A stretch of DNA of 64,000 nt. Source: Bacillus sp. FSL H8-0547. GTDB taxonomy: Bacteria > Bacillota > Bacilli > Bacillales > Bacillaceae. The notes below the pieces were generated by a model. That model did not search any database. It was not told the origin of the DNA and saw only the letters and a list, made by a program, of their open reading frames with translations. The position numbers and the translations under genes are program-made. How positions within the stretch are numbered: the stretch's first letter is position 1; each line of letters opens with the position of its first letter. The stretch is from assembly GCA_038002745.1 (NCBI GenBank), contig JBBODD010000001.1, forward strand, positions 930,001-994,000, in the 5' to 3' direction. Below are positions 24,719-33,488 of the stretch, one piece after another.

Positions 24719-25285
24719 TCAGTCTGCGGTTTTGACATAAATCAAATGATCCGTCCACTCACCGTTTTCGTATATAAAACCTTTTCGCGTGCATTCGTAT
24801 GCCATGCCTGCACTTTGGGCCAGTTTGATTGAAGCCGTATTATCGAGGTTGATATGGGCTTCGATGCGGTGGAATTTCAACTGGTGAAAAGCCATGGAAA
24901 GAGCTTCTTTAACCGCTTCGCTGCCGTATCCCTTTTTCCAATGCTGATTATGCATGGTATACCCGATCCGTCCCCACTGAAAATCATCTCTTGCCAAGGT
25001 TGAAAAATCAACCGTGCCTATGTTTCTGCCGTCCGATTTCCTGAAAATATCAAAAACATGAGCGGTATCCGAAAGTGCGAGCCTTTGATACTTGTCTACA
25101 AGCTGATGAAACCACTCCCGTGTGCATTCACTCATATCTATTTTCCCGCTGTCGTGCCGGTTTAGTGATGGATGACGTGCTTCAAATTCATTCAGCCAGT
25201 TCTCATAATCTTCTTTTTGCAATGGTCTTATGATTAATCTTTCTGTTTCTGAAGCGATTTGAAATCCTTCCTCTGTCTCTTTCAA
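24719..25285 (-). CDS. GNAT N-acetyltransferase, RimJ/RimL type
   Basis: A 188-residue acetyltransferase of the RimJ/RimL-like group: ERLIIRPLQKEDYENW at the N-terminus, the strand RIGYTMHNQHWKKGYGSEAVKEAL with the acetyl-CoA loop, and the motif HRIEAHINLDNTASIKLAQSAGM. It transfers acetyl groups from acetyl-CoA to an amine; the substrate cannot be told. TTG at 25285 is favoured because AGGGGGG lies about 8 bases upstream; an ATG nine codons earlier (25312) has no ribosome site. Confidence 0.8.
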   Translation of the reverse strand: MKETEEGFQIASETERLIIRPLQKEDYENWLNEFEARHPSLNRHDSGKIDMSECTREWFHQLVDKYQRLALSDTAHVFDIFRKSDGRNIGTVDFSTLARDDFQWGRIGYTMHNQHWKKGYGSEAVKEALSMAFHQLKFHRIEAHINLDNTASIKLAQSAGMAYECTRKGFIYENGEWTDHLIYVKTAD

Positions 25286-25370
25286 TGCTGCAGCCCCCCT
25301 GCAAAGACTCATTCTGTGCTTTCCATTATTTCTCTATTTAAGTTTATCACAGGCTTCCGCATTAGTTTTA

Positions 25371-25402
25371 CAAAAAAAAAAACAAACCCCCACCAGGATT
25401 TG
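25371..25402 (-). terminator. Intrinsic terminator of rocD-rocG
   Basis: Minus strand CAAATCC/GGGTTTG (one G-U) with a 6-base loop, followed by about ten T. Confidence 0.75.
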
Positions 25403-25420
25403 TGTTCTTCATTCTGTTTT

Positions 25421-26701
25421 TTATATCCACCCTCTGAACCGTGATGCTTCAGCCATTTTCCGGCTGCCGATCATGTAGGCGGCAAGTCTCATGTCAACTC
25501 TGTGAATGAGTGCAGTCTGAAACGTGTTTTCAAACGAATCGACCATGACCCTCTGCAGACGTTCTGCGACTTCTTCCTCGGTCCAGTAATACCCCTGATT
25601 GTTCTGCACCCATTCGAAGTAGGAAACGGTTACCCCTCCTGCACTTGCCAAGACGTCCGGAACGAGCAGGACTCCGCGCTGTGTGAGGATTTTTGTAGCT
25701 TCAATCGTCGTCGGCCCGTTTGCTGCTTCTACGACGATGGATGCTTTAATCTTACTGGCGTTTTCAGCCGTGATCTGGTTTGAGATAGCTGCCGGCACAA
25801 GGATGTCGCAGTCGAGCTCAAGCAGCTCTTTGTTTGTGATCGTATCTGTAAAAAGAGTTGTGACCGTGCCAAAGCTGTCGCGGCGGTCAAGCAGGTAGTC
25901 AATATCAAGCCCGTTTGCATCATGCAGCGCTCCGTAGGCATCAGATATACCGATGACTTTTGCCCCTGCATCATGCATGAATTTGGCGAGGAAACTGCCT
26001 GCGTTGCCAAAGCCCTGAATGACTACGCGGGCACCGGCAAGGCTGATGCCTTTTTTCTTTGCCGCTTCTTCGATGCAGATTGTCACTCCCCTTGCTGTTG
26101 CCGTTTCTCTTCCGTGGGAACCGCCAAGGACAAGCGGTTTGCCTGTTATAAAACCCGGTGAATCAAACTCGCGCAGTCTGCTGTATTCATCCATCATCCA
26201 CGCCATGATCTGGGAGTTTGTAAACACATCCGGGGCTGGGATATCTTTTGTAGGACCTACAATCTGGCTGACGGCACGGACATATCCGCGGCTCAGTCTT
26301 TCAAGCTCCTTTAATGACATTTCTCTCGGGTCGCAGATAATGCCGCCTTTTCCGCCGCCGTACGGCAGGTTGACTATGCCGCATTTTAAGCTCATCCAGA
26401 TGGAAAGGGCTTTTACTTCATCTTCATTTACTTCCGGATGAAAGCGCACGCCGCCCTTTGTCGGACCGACGGCATCGTTGTGCTGGGAACGGTAGCCTGT
26501 AAACACTTTGACCGAGCCGTCGTCCATCTGAATCGGTATGCGGACAGTGAGCATTCTCACAGGCTCCTTCAGCAGCTCATAAAATTCTTCTGAGTAGCCT
26601 AATTTTCCCAAAGCCTCTTTGATGATTGTCTGCGTCGACTGAAATAAATTCAAGCTTTCTTTTTCTTTATCTGCCTGTTGTACGTCCTTAATAATCCCCA
26701 T
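25421..26701 (-). CDS. rocG: Catabolic NAD-dependent glutamate dehydrogenase
   Basis: A 426-residue enzyme that deaminates glutamate to 2-oxoglutarate, the last step of arginine, ornithine and proline breakdown. Motifs: GPTKGGVRFHP, the catalytic lysine region MSLKCGIVNLPYGGGKGG, the Rossmann segment VVIQGFGNAGSFLAKF, and VVEAANGPTT. Size and sequence fit RocG/GudB of Bacillus. ATG at 26701 is supported by GGGGTGG. It follows rocD by 31 bp without a terminator, so both should be read from the sigma-54 promoter upstream of rocD; this differs from B. subtilis, where rocG is a separate unit. GudB is the alternative name, but the context favours RocG. Confidence 0.9.
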   Translation of the reverse strand: MGIIKDVQQADKEKESLNLFQSTQTIIKEALGKLGYSEEFYELLKEPVRMLTVRIPIQMDDGSVKVFTGYRSQHNDAVGPTKGGVRFHPEVNEDEVKALSIWMSLKCGIVNLPYGGGKGGIICDPREMSLKELERLSRGYVRAVSQIVGPTKDIPAPDVFTNSQIMAWMMDEYSRLREFDSPGFITGKPLVLGGSHGRETATARGVTICIEEAAKKKGISLAGARVVIQGFGNAGSFLAKFMHDAGAKVIGISDAYGALHDANGLDIDYLLDRRDSFGTVTTLFTDTITNKELLELDCDILVPAAISNQITAENASKIKASIVVEAANGPTTIEATKILTQRGVLLVPDVLASAGGVTVSYFEWVQNNQGYYWTEEEVAERLQRVMVDSFENTFQTALIHRVDMRLAAYMIGSRKMAEASRFRGWI

Positions 26702-26732
26702 GATTCCACCCCATTGATATGATAATAGCTTT

Positions 26733-27935
26733 TTATTTAGATAGTACTCTTGTAATTCTTTCAATTGCCCACTGGAGATCATCTTCTGAAATCACAAGCG
26801 GAGGTGCAAAGCGAATAACCGTCTCATGCGTCTCTTTGCAGAGCAGGCCTTCTTCTTTTAATTTTTCGCAATACGGACGCGCCGGTACAGTCAGTTCCAC
26901 CCCAATAAATAAACCTCTACCGCGGACTTCCTTAATGAGAGGATTTTGTATTTCTGCAAGCTTCTCTTTAAAATAAGCTCCCAGTCTCAGTGAACGCTCT
27001 GACAGCTTCTCCTCTTCCAGCACCTCAAGAGCAGCCACCGAAACAGCACATGCCAGCGGATTTCCTCCAAACGTGGAACCGTGTGATCCCGGGTTGAAAA
27101 CACCGAGTATGTTCTTATTTGCGGCCACACATGAAATCGGGAATACCCCGCCACCAAGTGCTTTGCCCAAAATGTACATATCAGGAGCAACATCTTCCCA
27201 GTCACATGCAAATGTTTTTCCCGAACGGCCAAGACCTGACTGGATTTCATCGGCAATAAACAGGACGTTTTGTTCCTGACAAAGCATGGATGCCTGCTTC
27301 AGGAATCCATCAGGCGGAATGACAATCCCTGCTTCTCCCTGAATCGGTTCAATCAAGAATGCTGCCGTATTAGGCGTAATCGCTGCTTTCAATGCCTCAA
27401 GATCTCCGTAAGGAATCAATTTGATGCCGGGCAGCATTGGACCAAAGCCGCGCTTGTATTCTTCTTCTGATGACAGGGACACGGCTGACATTGTACGGCC
27501 GTGAAAATTTCCGATGCATGCGATGATCTCAGCACGGTTTTCTTCCACGCCTTTCACGTCATATGCCCATCTGCGTGCAGCTTTGATTGCTGTTTCTACT
27601 GCTTCAGCTCCCGTATTCATCGGCAGAACCATCTCTTTTCCCGTCAGCTTTGCCGTCATTTCATAAAAAGGCCCAAGCTGGTCGTTGTGAAAAGCACGGG
27701 ATGTCAGGGTGATTTTATCCGCCTGATCTTTCAGGGCTTTAATAATTTTTGGATGCCTGTGACCCTGATTCACAGCAGAGTAAGCACTCAGCATATCCAT
27801 GTACTCATTGCCTTCAGGATCCTTAACCCATACCCCACACGCTTCCGAAATAACGATCGGCAGCGGATGGTAATTGTTTGCTCCAAACTTGGATGTCTGC
27901 TGGATCAGTTCCTGTGATTTTGTCAAAGTTGTCAT
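26733..27935 (-). CDS. rocD: Ornithine aminotransferase
   Basis: A 400-residue PLP enzyme converting ornithine and 2-oxoglutarate to glutamate semialdehyde and glutamate. Class-III aminotransferase features: [31 protein letters not shown], the cofactor region [16 protein letters not shown] and the PLP lysine in [20 protein letters not shown] lies 7 bases before the ATG. It is the first gene of rocD-rocG. A -24/-12 promoter is at 27973-27989 and inverted repeats for the activator lie near 28171-28235, next to divergent rocR, as in B. subtilis. Confidence 0.93.
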   Translation of the reverse strand: MTTLTKSQELIQQTSKFGANNYHPLPIVISEACGVWVKDPEGNEYMDMLSAYSAVNQGHRHPKIIKALKDQADKITLTSRAFHNDQLGPFYEMTAKLTGKEMVLPMNTGAEAVETAIKAARRWAYDVKGVEENRAEIIACIGNFHGRTMSAVSLSSEEEYKRGFGPMLPGIKLIPYGDLEALKAAITPNTAAFLIEPIQGEAGIVIPPDGFLKQASMLCQEQNVLFIADEIQSGLGRSGKTFACDWEDVAPDMYILGKALGGGVFPISCVAANKNILGVFNPGSHGSTFGGNPLACAVSVAALEVLEEEKLSERSLRLGAYFKEKLAEIQNPLIKEVRGRGLFIGVELTVPARPYCEKLKEEGLLCKETHETVIRFAPPLVISEDDLQWAIERITRVLSK

Positions 27936-27972
27936 CTTGTTTCCTCCTTCATACTTTCATTACACATGTAGA

Positions 27973-27989
27973 TGCAAGTTTTGTGCCAA
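27973..27989 (-). promoter_or_regulatory. Sigma-54 (SigL) -24/-12 promoter of rocD
   Basis: Minus strand TTGGCAC, 5 bases, TTGCAT: an exact match to TGGCAC-N5-TTGCA. It lies about 38 bases upstream of the rocD ATG. Confidence 0.9.
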
Positions 27990-27994
27990 CTTAG

Positions 27995-28112
27995 AAAAGC
28001 GGAGCCGACTGTTTAGGCCTGACAGGCAGAAAAGAAATCACCGGAAAAGTCCGGGTTTGACTTTTTCGGGGATTTTGTTCTGACGGAAGGACTAGGAGGC
28101 GGAGCTAGACAA
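27995..28112. repeat. Dispersed hairpin element A, copy 4, between rocD and rocR
   Basis: 118 bp, AAAAGCGGAGCCGACTG to GGAGCTAGACAA; nearly identical to copy 2 at 22323. It is inserted between the rocD promoter and the presumed RocR-binding repeats, which lengthens the enhancer-promoter distance. Confidence 0.8.
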
Positions 28113-28170
28113 TATGAAAAGTATAAAACTAAATTTTGCAATTAGTATTGAAAGACGAGAGAAAACGGCT

Positions 28171-28235
28171 TTTGAATGCAAACTTTTTTTGCATTGCCAA
28201 TATTCTTTGCATTCAAAACGCAAAATATTTTTGCG
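28171..28235. promoter_or_regulatory. Inverted repeats, presumed RocR upstream activating sequences
   Basis: A perfect 12-bp pair, TTTGAATGCAAA (28171-28182) and TTTGCATTCAAA (28206-28217), with 23 bp between, then a 17-bp near-palindrome CGCAAAATATTTTTGCG (28219-28235). They lie 180-260 bp from the sigma-54 promoter and 50-110 bp before rocR, where the UAS of the roc regulon is expected. Assignment to RocR is inference. Confidence 0.6.
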
Positions 28236-28283
28236 CATCATAGAGAATGAGAGTAAAATAGAAGAAAAAACTGGAGCACAATC

Positions 28284-29681
28284 ATGGATAAAAACAAGGA
28301 ATACATGCAGCTTTTCATGGAAGCCATCATCGATGAAATAGATGTCGGGCTCCATGTGATAGACAAAAACGGCACCACCATTCTCTACAACAAAAAAATG
28401 TCCCAGCTTGAATCTATGGACAGTAAAGACGTCATGCACAAAAACCTTCTTGATGTGTTTATGTTTTCAAAGGAAGGAAGCACGCTTGTGCAGGCGCTCC
28501 AAAACGGCACGGAAACAAAGAACAGCAAGCAGACTTATTTCAATAACAAAGGCAAGGAAATTACAACGGTCAATAACACCTTTCCAATAAAAAATGGCCA
28601 TGAAATTATTGGCGCGGTCGAAATCGCCAAAGACATGACCAAGATCGAAAGTCTGATGAAGAACACGATGAAAGGAAGAAGCAAAACATCTTATACGTTT
28701 GACAGCATCATCGGGGAAGGTTCTGCTATAAAAGATGTGATTGAGGGGGCAAAACGGGCGACACGGACAACCTCCTCTGTTCTGATTGTCGGCGAAACCG
28801 GCACAGGGAAAGAGCTGTTCGCTCAAAGCATACATAACGGAAGCAGCCGTTCTGCCGCCCCGTTTATTTCCCAGAACTGCGCCGCTCTTCCGGACAATTT
28901 GATCGAAAGCCTGCTGTTCGGCACAAAAAAAGGCGCTTTTTCGGGTGCAGTTGATCATCCGGGTTTGTTTGAACAGGCAGAAGGCGGCACGCTGCTGCTT
29001 GATGAAATCAACTCATTGAATCCAAACCTACAGTCCAAGCTGCTTCGGGCTTTGCAGGAGAGAACGATTAGAAGAATCGGGGATACGAAAGACACGCCGA
29101 TTGATGTGAGGATCATCGCAACAATCAACGAAGATCCTATTGAAGCCATCACAAAAGATCGGATCCGTAAGGACCTTTATTACCGATTAAGCGTTGTCAC
29201 TGTTTTTGTTCCGCCTCTGAGAGACAGAACAGAAGATATTCCTCTGCTGATCCAGCGCTTTATCAGGAAATATAATGAGCTGTTCCAAATGGAGGTTAGG
29301 CGCGTTGATCAGGAGGTCATGGACATGCTGATCACGTATGACTGGCCCGGCAATGTAAGAGAGCTGCAGCACATGATTGAAGGCGCAATGAATGTGATGG
29401 CAGATGAAGAGACAATCCGCTTCAGCCACCTTCCCATGCACTTTCGCTCCAGATCATTTGCGAGGACACCTGCCTCTGTGCCGCCCCTTGAGGTTGAGGT
29501 ACACCGAGAGGAAGAGACAGAATCCATACAGCTGAAAGAGTATTTGGAGCGGACAGAAGCAAGCTATATCCGTTCTATGCTGAAAAAAAACCGCGGCAAC
29601 ATCACAAAAGCCGCATCAGATGCCGGGCTGAGCCGCCAGAGCCTGCAGTACAGGATGAAGAAGCTTGGTATACACGCATAA
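28284..29681 (+). CDS. rocR: Sigma-54-dependent activator of arginine catabolism
   Basis: A 465-residue enhancer-binding protein: PAS domain (about 12-115, ligand sensing), AAA+ ATPase (about 138-370) with Walker A GETGTGKE at 170-177, the sigma-54 contact loop GAFSGA at 217-222 (a conservative variant of GAFTGA) and GGTLLLDEINSL as Walker B, then a Fis-type helix-turn-helix at the C-terminus (GNITKAASDAGLSRQSLQYRMKKLG). Divergent from rocD as in B. subtilis, where RocR responds to ornithine or citrulline and drives SigL promoters. The ribosome site is weak (TGGAG). A terminator follows at 29739-29772. Confidence 0.9.
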   Translation: MDKNKEYMQLFMEAIIDEIDVGLHVIDKNGTTILYNKKMSQLESMDSKDVMHKNLLDVFMFSKEGSTLVQALQNGTETKNSKQTYFNNKGKEITTVNNTFPIKNGHEIIGAVEIAKDMTKIESLMKNTMKGRSKTSYTFDSIIGEGSAIKDVIEGAKRATRTTSSVLIVGETGTGKELFAQSIHNGSSRSAAPFISQNCAALPDNLIESLLFGTKKGAFSGAVDHPGLFEQAEGGTLLLDEINSLNPNLQSKLLRALQERTIRRIGDTKDTPIDVRIIATINEDPIEAITKDRIRKDLYYRLSVVTVFVPPLRDRTEDIPLLIQRFIRKYNELFQMEVRRVDQEVMDMLITYDWPGNVRELQHMIEGAMNVMADEETIRFSHLPMHFRSRSFARTPASVPPLEVEVHREEETESIQLKEYLERTEASYIRSMLKKNRGNITKAASDAGLSRQSLQYRMKKLGIHA

Positions 29682-29738
29682 AAAAACTTTCGGGTGATCT
29701 TGACGGTTACGTTTCGAAATGCAAAATAGAAAGGACTT

Positions 29739-29772
29739 GCACACCATCGCCAGCTAAGATGGTGTGCTTCTT
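29739..29772 (+). terminator. Intrinsic terminator of rocR
   Basis: Perfect 10-bp stem GCACACCATC/GATGGTGTGC, 9-base loop, followed by TTCTTGT. Confidence 0.7.
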
Positions 29773-29786
29773 GTACTGCGATCCAA

Positions 29787-29909
29787 GAACAAAAGCGCAA
29801 GCGCCAAGGCCCGCTCCGATAGGCAGATAAGAATTCGGCGGAAAAGTCCGGTTTTGACTTTTTTGACGGATTTGTTCTGACAGAGGATCTAGGCGCTTAC
29901 GCTTGCCGA
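29787..29909. repeat. Dispersed hairpin element, variant A2, copy 1
   Basis: Ends are inverted: AAAAGCGCAAGCGCC at the left and GGCGCTTACGCTTGCCG at the right; the middle shares GAAAAGTCCGG and TTGTTCTGACAGAGGAT with element A. A second copy is at 56582-56706. The rest of the gap between rocR and blaI (29682-30006) holds only the rocR terminator. Confidence 0.75.
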
Positions 29910-30006
29910 TGATAACTTTGTTATGTTATCCACAGCCCATTATTCTTTATAATTTTCTAAACAACAAAAAAGCGATTTGGAAAAATTCCAAATCGACTGT
30001 TTTATC

Positions 30007-30390
30007 CTATTCCTTTTCAGGTTTCTTATTTAGAATAAAGCGAAGTTCATTAATATCATCATCAGATAGTGTATCTTCCTGAATGAATTGGACAAGCATG
30101 GATTTCAGGGTGCCTCCATAGATGCGGTTGATAAATGATTCAGTTTCGGCACGCTGGCACTCTTCCTGTGTATAAAGCGGGTAAAAGGTGTAGATTCTTA
30201 AATTTTTATTGACGCCCACTACATCTTTTTGGACCAGTCGATCGAGAAGAGTGCGTATCGTTTTCGGCTTCCAGTCGGTATTCTCCTGTAAGGAGGATAT
30301 GATGTCACTCGCTGTTTGAGGGGCTTTTTCCCAAAGCACGTTCATGATTTCCCATTCTGATTCTGAAATACTAGGTATGTTTTTCTCCAT
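30007..30390 (-). CDS. blaI: BlaI/MecI family penicillinase repressor
   Basis: A 127-residue dimeric winged-helix repressor (ISESEWEIMNVLWEKAPQTASDIISSL, WKPKTIRTLLDRLVQKDVV) with a C-terminal dimerisation helix region. It should bind TACANATGTA-type sites and block bla transcription until cleaved after BlaR1 signalling. The ATG at 30390 lies inside the 3' end of blaR1 (20-bp overlap) with GGAGGGG just before it. The order blaR1-blaI is the reverse of the blaI-blaR1 order known from Bacillus licheniformis and staphylococci. Confidence 0.9.
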   Translation of the reverse strand: MEKNIPSISESEWEIMNVLWEKAPQTASDIISSLQENTDWKPKTIRTLLDRLVQKDVVGVNKNLRIYTFYPLYTQEECQRAETESFINRIYGGTLKSMLVQFIQEDTLSDDDINELRFILNKKPEKE

Positions 30391-32185
30391 ATTTCACCCC
30401 TCCATTTCCTTTATAGATTCCTAAATCCCGTAAGATTGATAATGTAATTTCTGACGCCTTGCTTCCTGATGAATCAACATTGTTTTGTATATTGGCAGCA
30501 AAGAAATAAGTATTGTTCTTCGTCTCTACATAACCGATAAACCAGCCATTGATGTTTTTTCCATTCACTGTTCCTGTACCTGTTTTTCCCGATAGGCGTG
30601 CATCTTCATTCTTTTCTATGAGCAGTGCATCTTTAACAGTTTGGATATGCATTTGCTCATATCCAAATTGGTTGTGATAAAAGGATTGCAGAAGTTGGAC
30701 TTGTTCGACTGGAGAAATTTTCAATGAGGATTCGAGCCAAAATTCATTTAATCCCCCAGATACATCTGAGTTTCCATAATTTATTTCTTTCAGATTGGAT
30801 TGTATGATTTCAAATCCTGTTCTGCGATCTGCTTCTTGGAAATACCAGCTTACAGATTTTTGCAGAGCAGATGAGACATCCTGATCCTCATTCCAAGCGT
30901 CATAGGGCTGCTTTGTCCCGTCCCATACAAGAGTGGATTCTTCAGGTGAAATCACATTTGATTCTAGTGCGAATAAGGCACTGTAGATCTTGTATGTGGA
31001 ATCAGGTGATACCCGCAACGTACTTTTCTCTTCGTTATAAATGCGATATTGCTTTGCATTCTCATCATATAAAACAAAGCTTCCTTCATACCCTTGAAAG
31101 AATTGATGTAAATCCTCATACATTGCTCCGTCATTATTAAAATAGTATCGGTCGTTTTCCGTCGCAAATGCAGAAACGAAAGGTAACTGGAATGTCAGAA
31201 TGATGCTGGCCAACACATAAATAAAGATGCTTTTTCTTATTGGTTTTCCTGCGGAATGCTTATAGGCAGAAATGTGTTCAATTCGTTTTTTGATTTGAAC
31301 CTTCGAACCGTTTAATTGCGTCACTAACTGCAGCTTGCTTGACCGCTTTGAAAGAGCCAGAAAATTAATGATTGTATGTCCATAATCACTAAAAGAATGA
31401 TCATCCAGCAACTGTAAAACAGATGCATCACATGCAATTTCCCGATCGAATCTCATTTTTCTAAAAGCAAGCCAGATAAGGGGATTAAACCAATAAATAA
31501 TTTGATAGAACAATATCACGTAATTTGTCAGCAAATCCTTGTTTTTATAGTGACTCAGTTCATGAAGAAAGATATACTCGTAATTTTTCAAGCTTAGCCA
31601 GTGTTCATGCTGAGAAGGTAAGACAATAAATGTCTGAAATAGTCCGAATATCATTGGCGATTGGACTCTTTTCGAACGAACAATCTTTATTGATTTTTTA
31701 ATCTGCAGTCGTTTCTTGCATTCTTCGAAAAGCACGAGAACTTCGTGATCGGCAAACGCAGAAGAATCCTTCTTTATCCTGCTAAGTTCGATCAATCCGC
31801 GAACCATCGTAAAGGCAACTATAAGCACCCCCGAAACCCATAAACCCGCCACACTCATAGTAAGCAAAGACAGGTCCGGCCGGTTGACAGATTCAGAAAA
31901 ATCTTGAATAAGGTTCAGACTCTGCATCGTTCCATTTTTTTCTGTATCAGAGCTGGGTGCCTTAGTCTGATATGTATCCCCACTGCTAAAGAGAGAACTA
32001 AAATTATACAAATCTGCCGGTATGAATGGAAGTACTAAAGACAATAAAAGAAACATCCACAAATGATAGGTCCATTTTGCTGGTAATTGTCTTCGGAACC
32101 ATATCCGGATAAGCAGAATAACCATGACGGAAAATGAAGACACCAGCAGACCTATTATAAACAAAGTTAAAGACATGTCTTTCAA
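30371..32185 (-). CDS. blaR1: BlaR1 beta-lactam sensor/signal transducer
   Basis: About 604 residues. The N-terminal part holds membrane helices and the cytoplasmic gluzincin domain with the zinc motif HELSH (about residue 209) and the EIACD segment; the C-terminal 245 residues form an extracellular penicillin-binding sensor with STYK (about 396-399), a YGNSD box and KTGTGTVNG. Beta-lactam acylation of the Ser outside activates the protease inside, which inactivates BlaI. The start is probably TTG at 32185 after GAGAGGTG; GTG at 32191 and ATG at 32176 are alternatives. Divergent from the lactamase gene. Confidence 0.9.
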   Translation of the reverse strand: MKDMSLTLFIIGLLVSSFSVMVILLIRIWFRRQLPAKWTYHLWMFLLLSLVLPFIPADLYNFSSLFSSGDTYQTKAPSSDTEKNGTMQSLNLIQDFSESVNRPDLSLLTMSVAGLWVSGVLIVAFTMVRGLIELSRIKKDSSAFADHEVLVLFEECKKRLQIKKSIKIVRSKRVQSPMIFGLFQTFIVLPSQHEHWLSLKNYEYIFLHELSHYKNKDLLTNYVILFYQIIYWFNPLIWLAFRKMRFDREIACDASVLQLLDDHSFSDYGHTIINFLALSKRSSKLQLVTQLNGSKVQIKKRIEHISAYKHSAGKPIRKSIFIYVLASIILTFQLPFVSAFATENDRYYFNNDGAMYEDLHQFFQGYEGSFVLYDENAKQYRIYNEEKSTLRVSPDSTYKIYSALFALESNVISPEESTLVWDGTKQPYDAWNEDQDVSSALQKSVSWYFQEADRRTGFEIIQSNLKEINYGNSDVSGGLNEFWLESSLKISPVEQVQLLQSFYHNQFGYEQMHIQTVKDALLIEKNEDARLSGKTGTGTVNGKNINGWFIGYVETKNNTYFFAANIQNNVDSSGSKASEITLSILRDLGIYKGNGGVKYGEKHT

Positions 32186-32265
32186 TACCACCTCTCATGA
32201 CTATAAATTTTTTAAAAAAGGAAAATAGGATATTTATAGTGGCTTGATGGCAAAAAAATAAAGTA

Positions 32266-32294
32266 TTGACTTCGTTTGATTACACATGTAATAC
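32266..32294 (+). promoter_or_regulatory. Predicted sigma-A promoter of the beta-lactamase gene
   Basis: TTGACT at 32266-32271, 17-bp spacer, TAATAC at 32289-32294. BlaI operator 1 lies inside the spacer and reaches the -10 box. Confidence 0.65.
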
Positions 32295-32326
32295 TATACT
32301 ACAGATGTAGTCGGACTACAAATGTA
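32281..32326. promoter_or_regulatory. Three BlaI operators
   Basis: TACACATGTA (32281-32290), TACAGATGTA (32300-32309) and TACAAATGTA (32317-32326) all fit the BlaI/MecI core TACANATGTA, centred 19 and 17 bp apart. They cover the promoters of both blaP and blaR1, so one cluster represses both directions. Confidence 0.88.
32293..32321 (-). promoter_or_regulatory. Predicted sigma-A promoter of blaR1-blaI
   Basis: Minus strand TTGTAG, 17-bp spacer, TATAGT. It overlaps BlaI operators 2 and 3. Confidence 0.55.
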
Positions 32327-32481
32327 ATCATTTTAAAAGTCCTTGTATGAGAATAAATATTCAATTCGTACATTAGGAGGTCTTCATTCTACATCAAGAA
32401 CAAAAGATAGGGTGCAAGAGTTAAAGAGGCGGTTGCTATCAGAGAAGCATACATAATAAATACTTTTTAGAAAGAGGTTGA

Positions 32482-33417
32482 ATGTTAATGAAATCATTAA
32501 GCAATATTTATCGTACTTCATCTTTCAAAAAAATAGTGCCTGTTCTATTCCTTTCATGTGCAACGCTTATAGGTTGTTCAAACAATAATGTGCATACCGA
32601 TATAACTAAACCCAAGGAACAAGAAAATGCCACTAATCATGATTTTGCTGAGCTTGAAGAAAAATTTGATGCCAAACTTGGTGTCTTTGCCCTGGATACT
32701 GGTACAAACCGGACAGTAACCTATCATCCAGATGAGCGTTTTGCTTATGCATCCACTCATAAGGCTCTGGCTGTAGGAGCCCTTTTACAACAGAAATCAA
32801 TAGAAGACCTTAATCAAAGAATTACTTATACACGCGAGGATCTTGTTAATTATAATCCGATTACAGAAAAGTATATTGATACGGGGATGACTCTTAAGGA
32901 GCTTGCTGATGCTTCTCTTCGATACAGTGACAATACTGCCGGGAACCTTATACTCGAACAATTGGGCGGACCGGCCGGATTTAAGAAAGCACTGGAGGAT
33001 ATTGGAGATAACACGACAAGCCCTGAGCGTATGGAGCCAGATTTAAATGAAGTTAATCCTGGTGAAACCCATGATACGAGTACACCAAGAGCACTTGCTG
33101 CCAGTCTTCAGGCTTTTATATTGGGAGATGCACTTCCAACTGAGAAACGTGAACTTTTAATAGATTGGATGAAGAGAAACACTACTGGGGATGCGTTAAT
33201 TCGTGCTGGAGTGCCGGAAGGATGGGCAGTGGCTGATAAAACTGGATCAGGATCATACGGAACGCGCAACGACATTGCGATCATTTGGCCACCAAAAGGA
33301 GATCCTATTGTGCTTGCTGTACTTTCAAGCCGTGATAAAAAAGATGCTGACTATAACGACAAGCTTGTTGCTGAGGCAACAGAAATAGTAATGAATGACC
33401 TTAAAGTCAATAAATAG
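32482..33417 (+). CDS. blaP: Class A beta-lactamase (lipoprotein penicillinase)
   Basis: A 311-residue serine beta-lactamase. The N-terminus has a lipobox (TLIGC, Cys32), so a membrane-bound form is expected, with possible later release. All class A motifs are present: STHK at 91-94 (Ambler S70xxK73), SDN at 148-150 (130-132), EPDLN with Glu184 (E166), and KTG at 252-254 (234-236). The second residue after the nucleophile region is His (STHK) rather than the usual Phe. AGAGG precedes the ATG; a second in-frame ATG is two codons on. Controlled by BlaI/BlaR1 next door. The gene and its regulators look more AT-rich than their neighbours. Confidence 0.93.
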   Translation: MLMKSLSNIYRTSSFKKIVPVLFLSCATLIGCSNNNVHTDITKPKEQENATNHDFAELEEKFDAKLGVFALDTGTNRTVTYHPDERFAYASTHKALAVGALLQQKSIEDLNQRITYTREDLVNYNPITEKYIDTGMTLKELADASLRYSDNTAGNLILEQLGGPAGFKKALEDIGDNTTSPERMEPDLNEVNPGETHDTSTPRALAASLQAFILGDALPTEKRELLIDWMKRNTTGDALIRAGVPEGWAVADKTGSGSYGTRNDIAIIWPPKGDPIVLAVLSSRDKKDADYNDKLVAEATEIVMNDLKVNK

Positions 33418-33420
33418 ATA

Positions 33421-33462
33421 AAAAAGAGGAACTCCATTTACAGCTGGAGTTCCTCTTTTTAT
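33421..33462. terminator. Bidirectional terminator after the beta-lactamase
   Basis: Perfect stem AAAAAGAGGAACTCCA/TGGAGTTCCTCTTTTT with an 8-base loop. Confidence 0.9.
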
Positions 33463-33488
33463 TGTACTGAGTGGAACATGTATTGTTC

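Noticed and set aside
27961-27970. TACACATGTA in the rocD leader, identical to a BlaI operator
   Set aside because: A single 9-fixed-base match is expected by chance about once in a few such windows, and no biological link between BlaI and rocD is evident.
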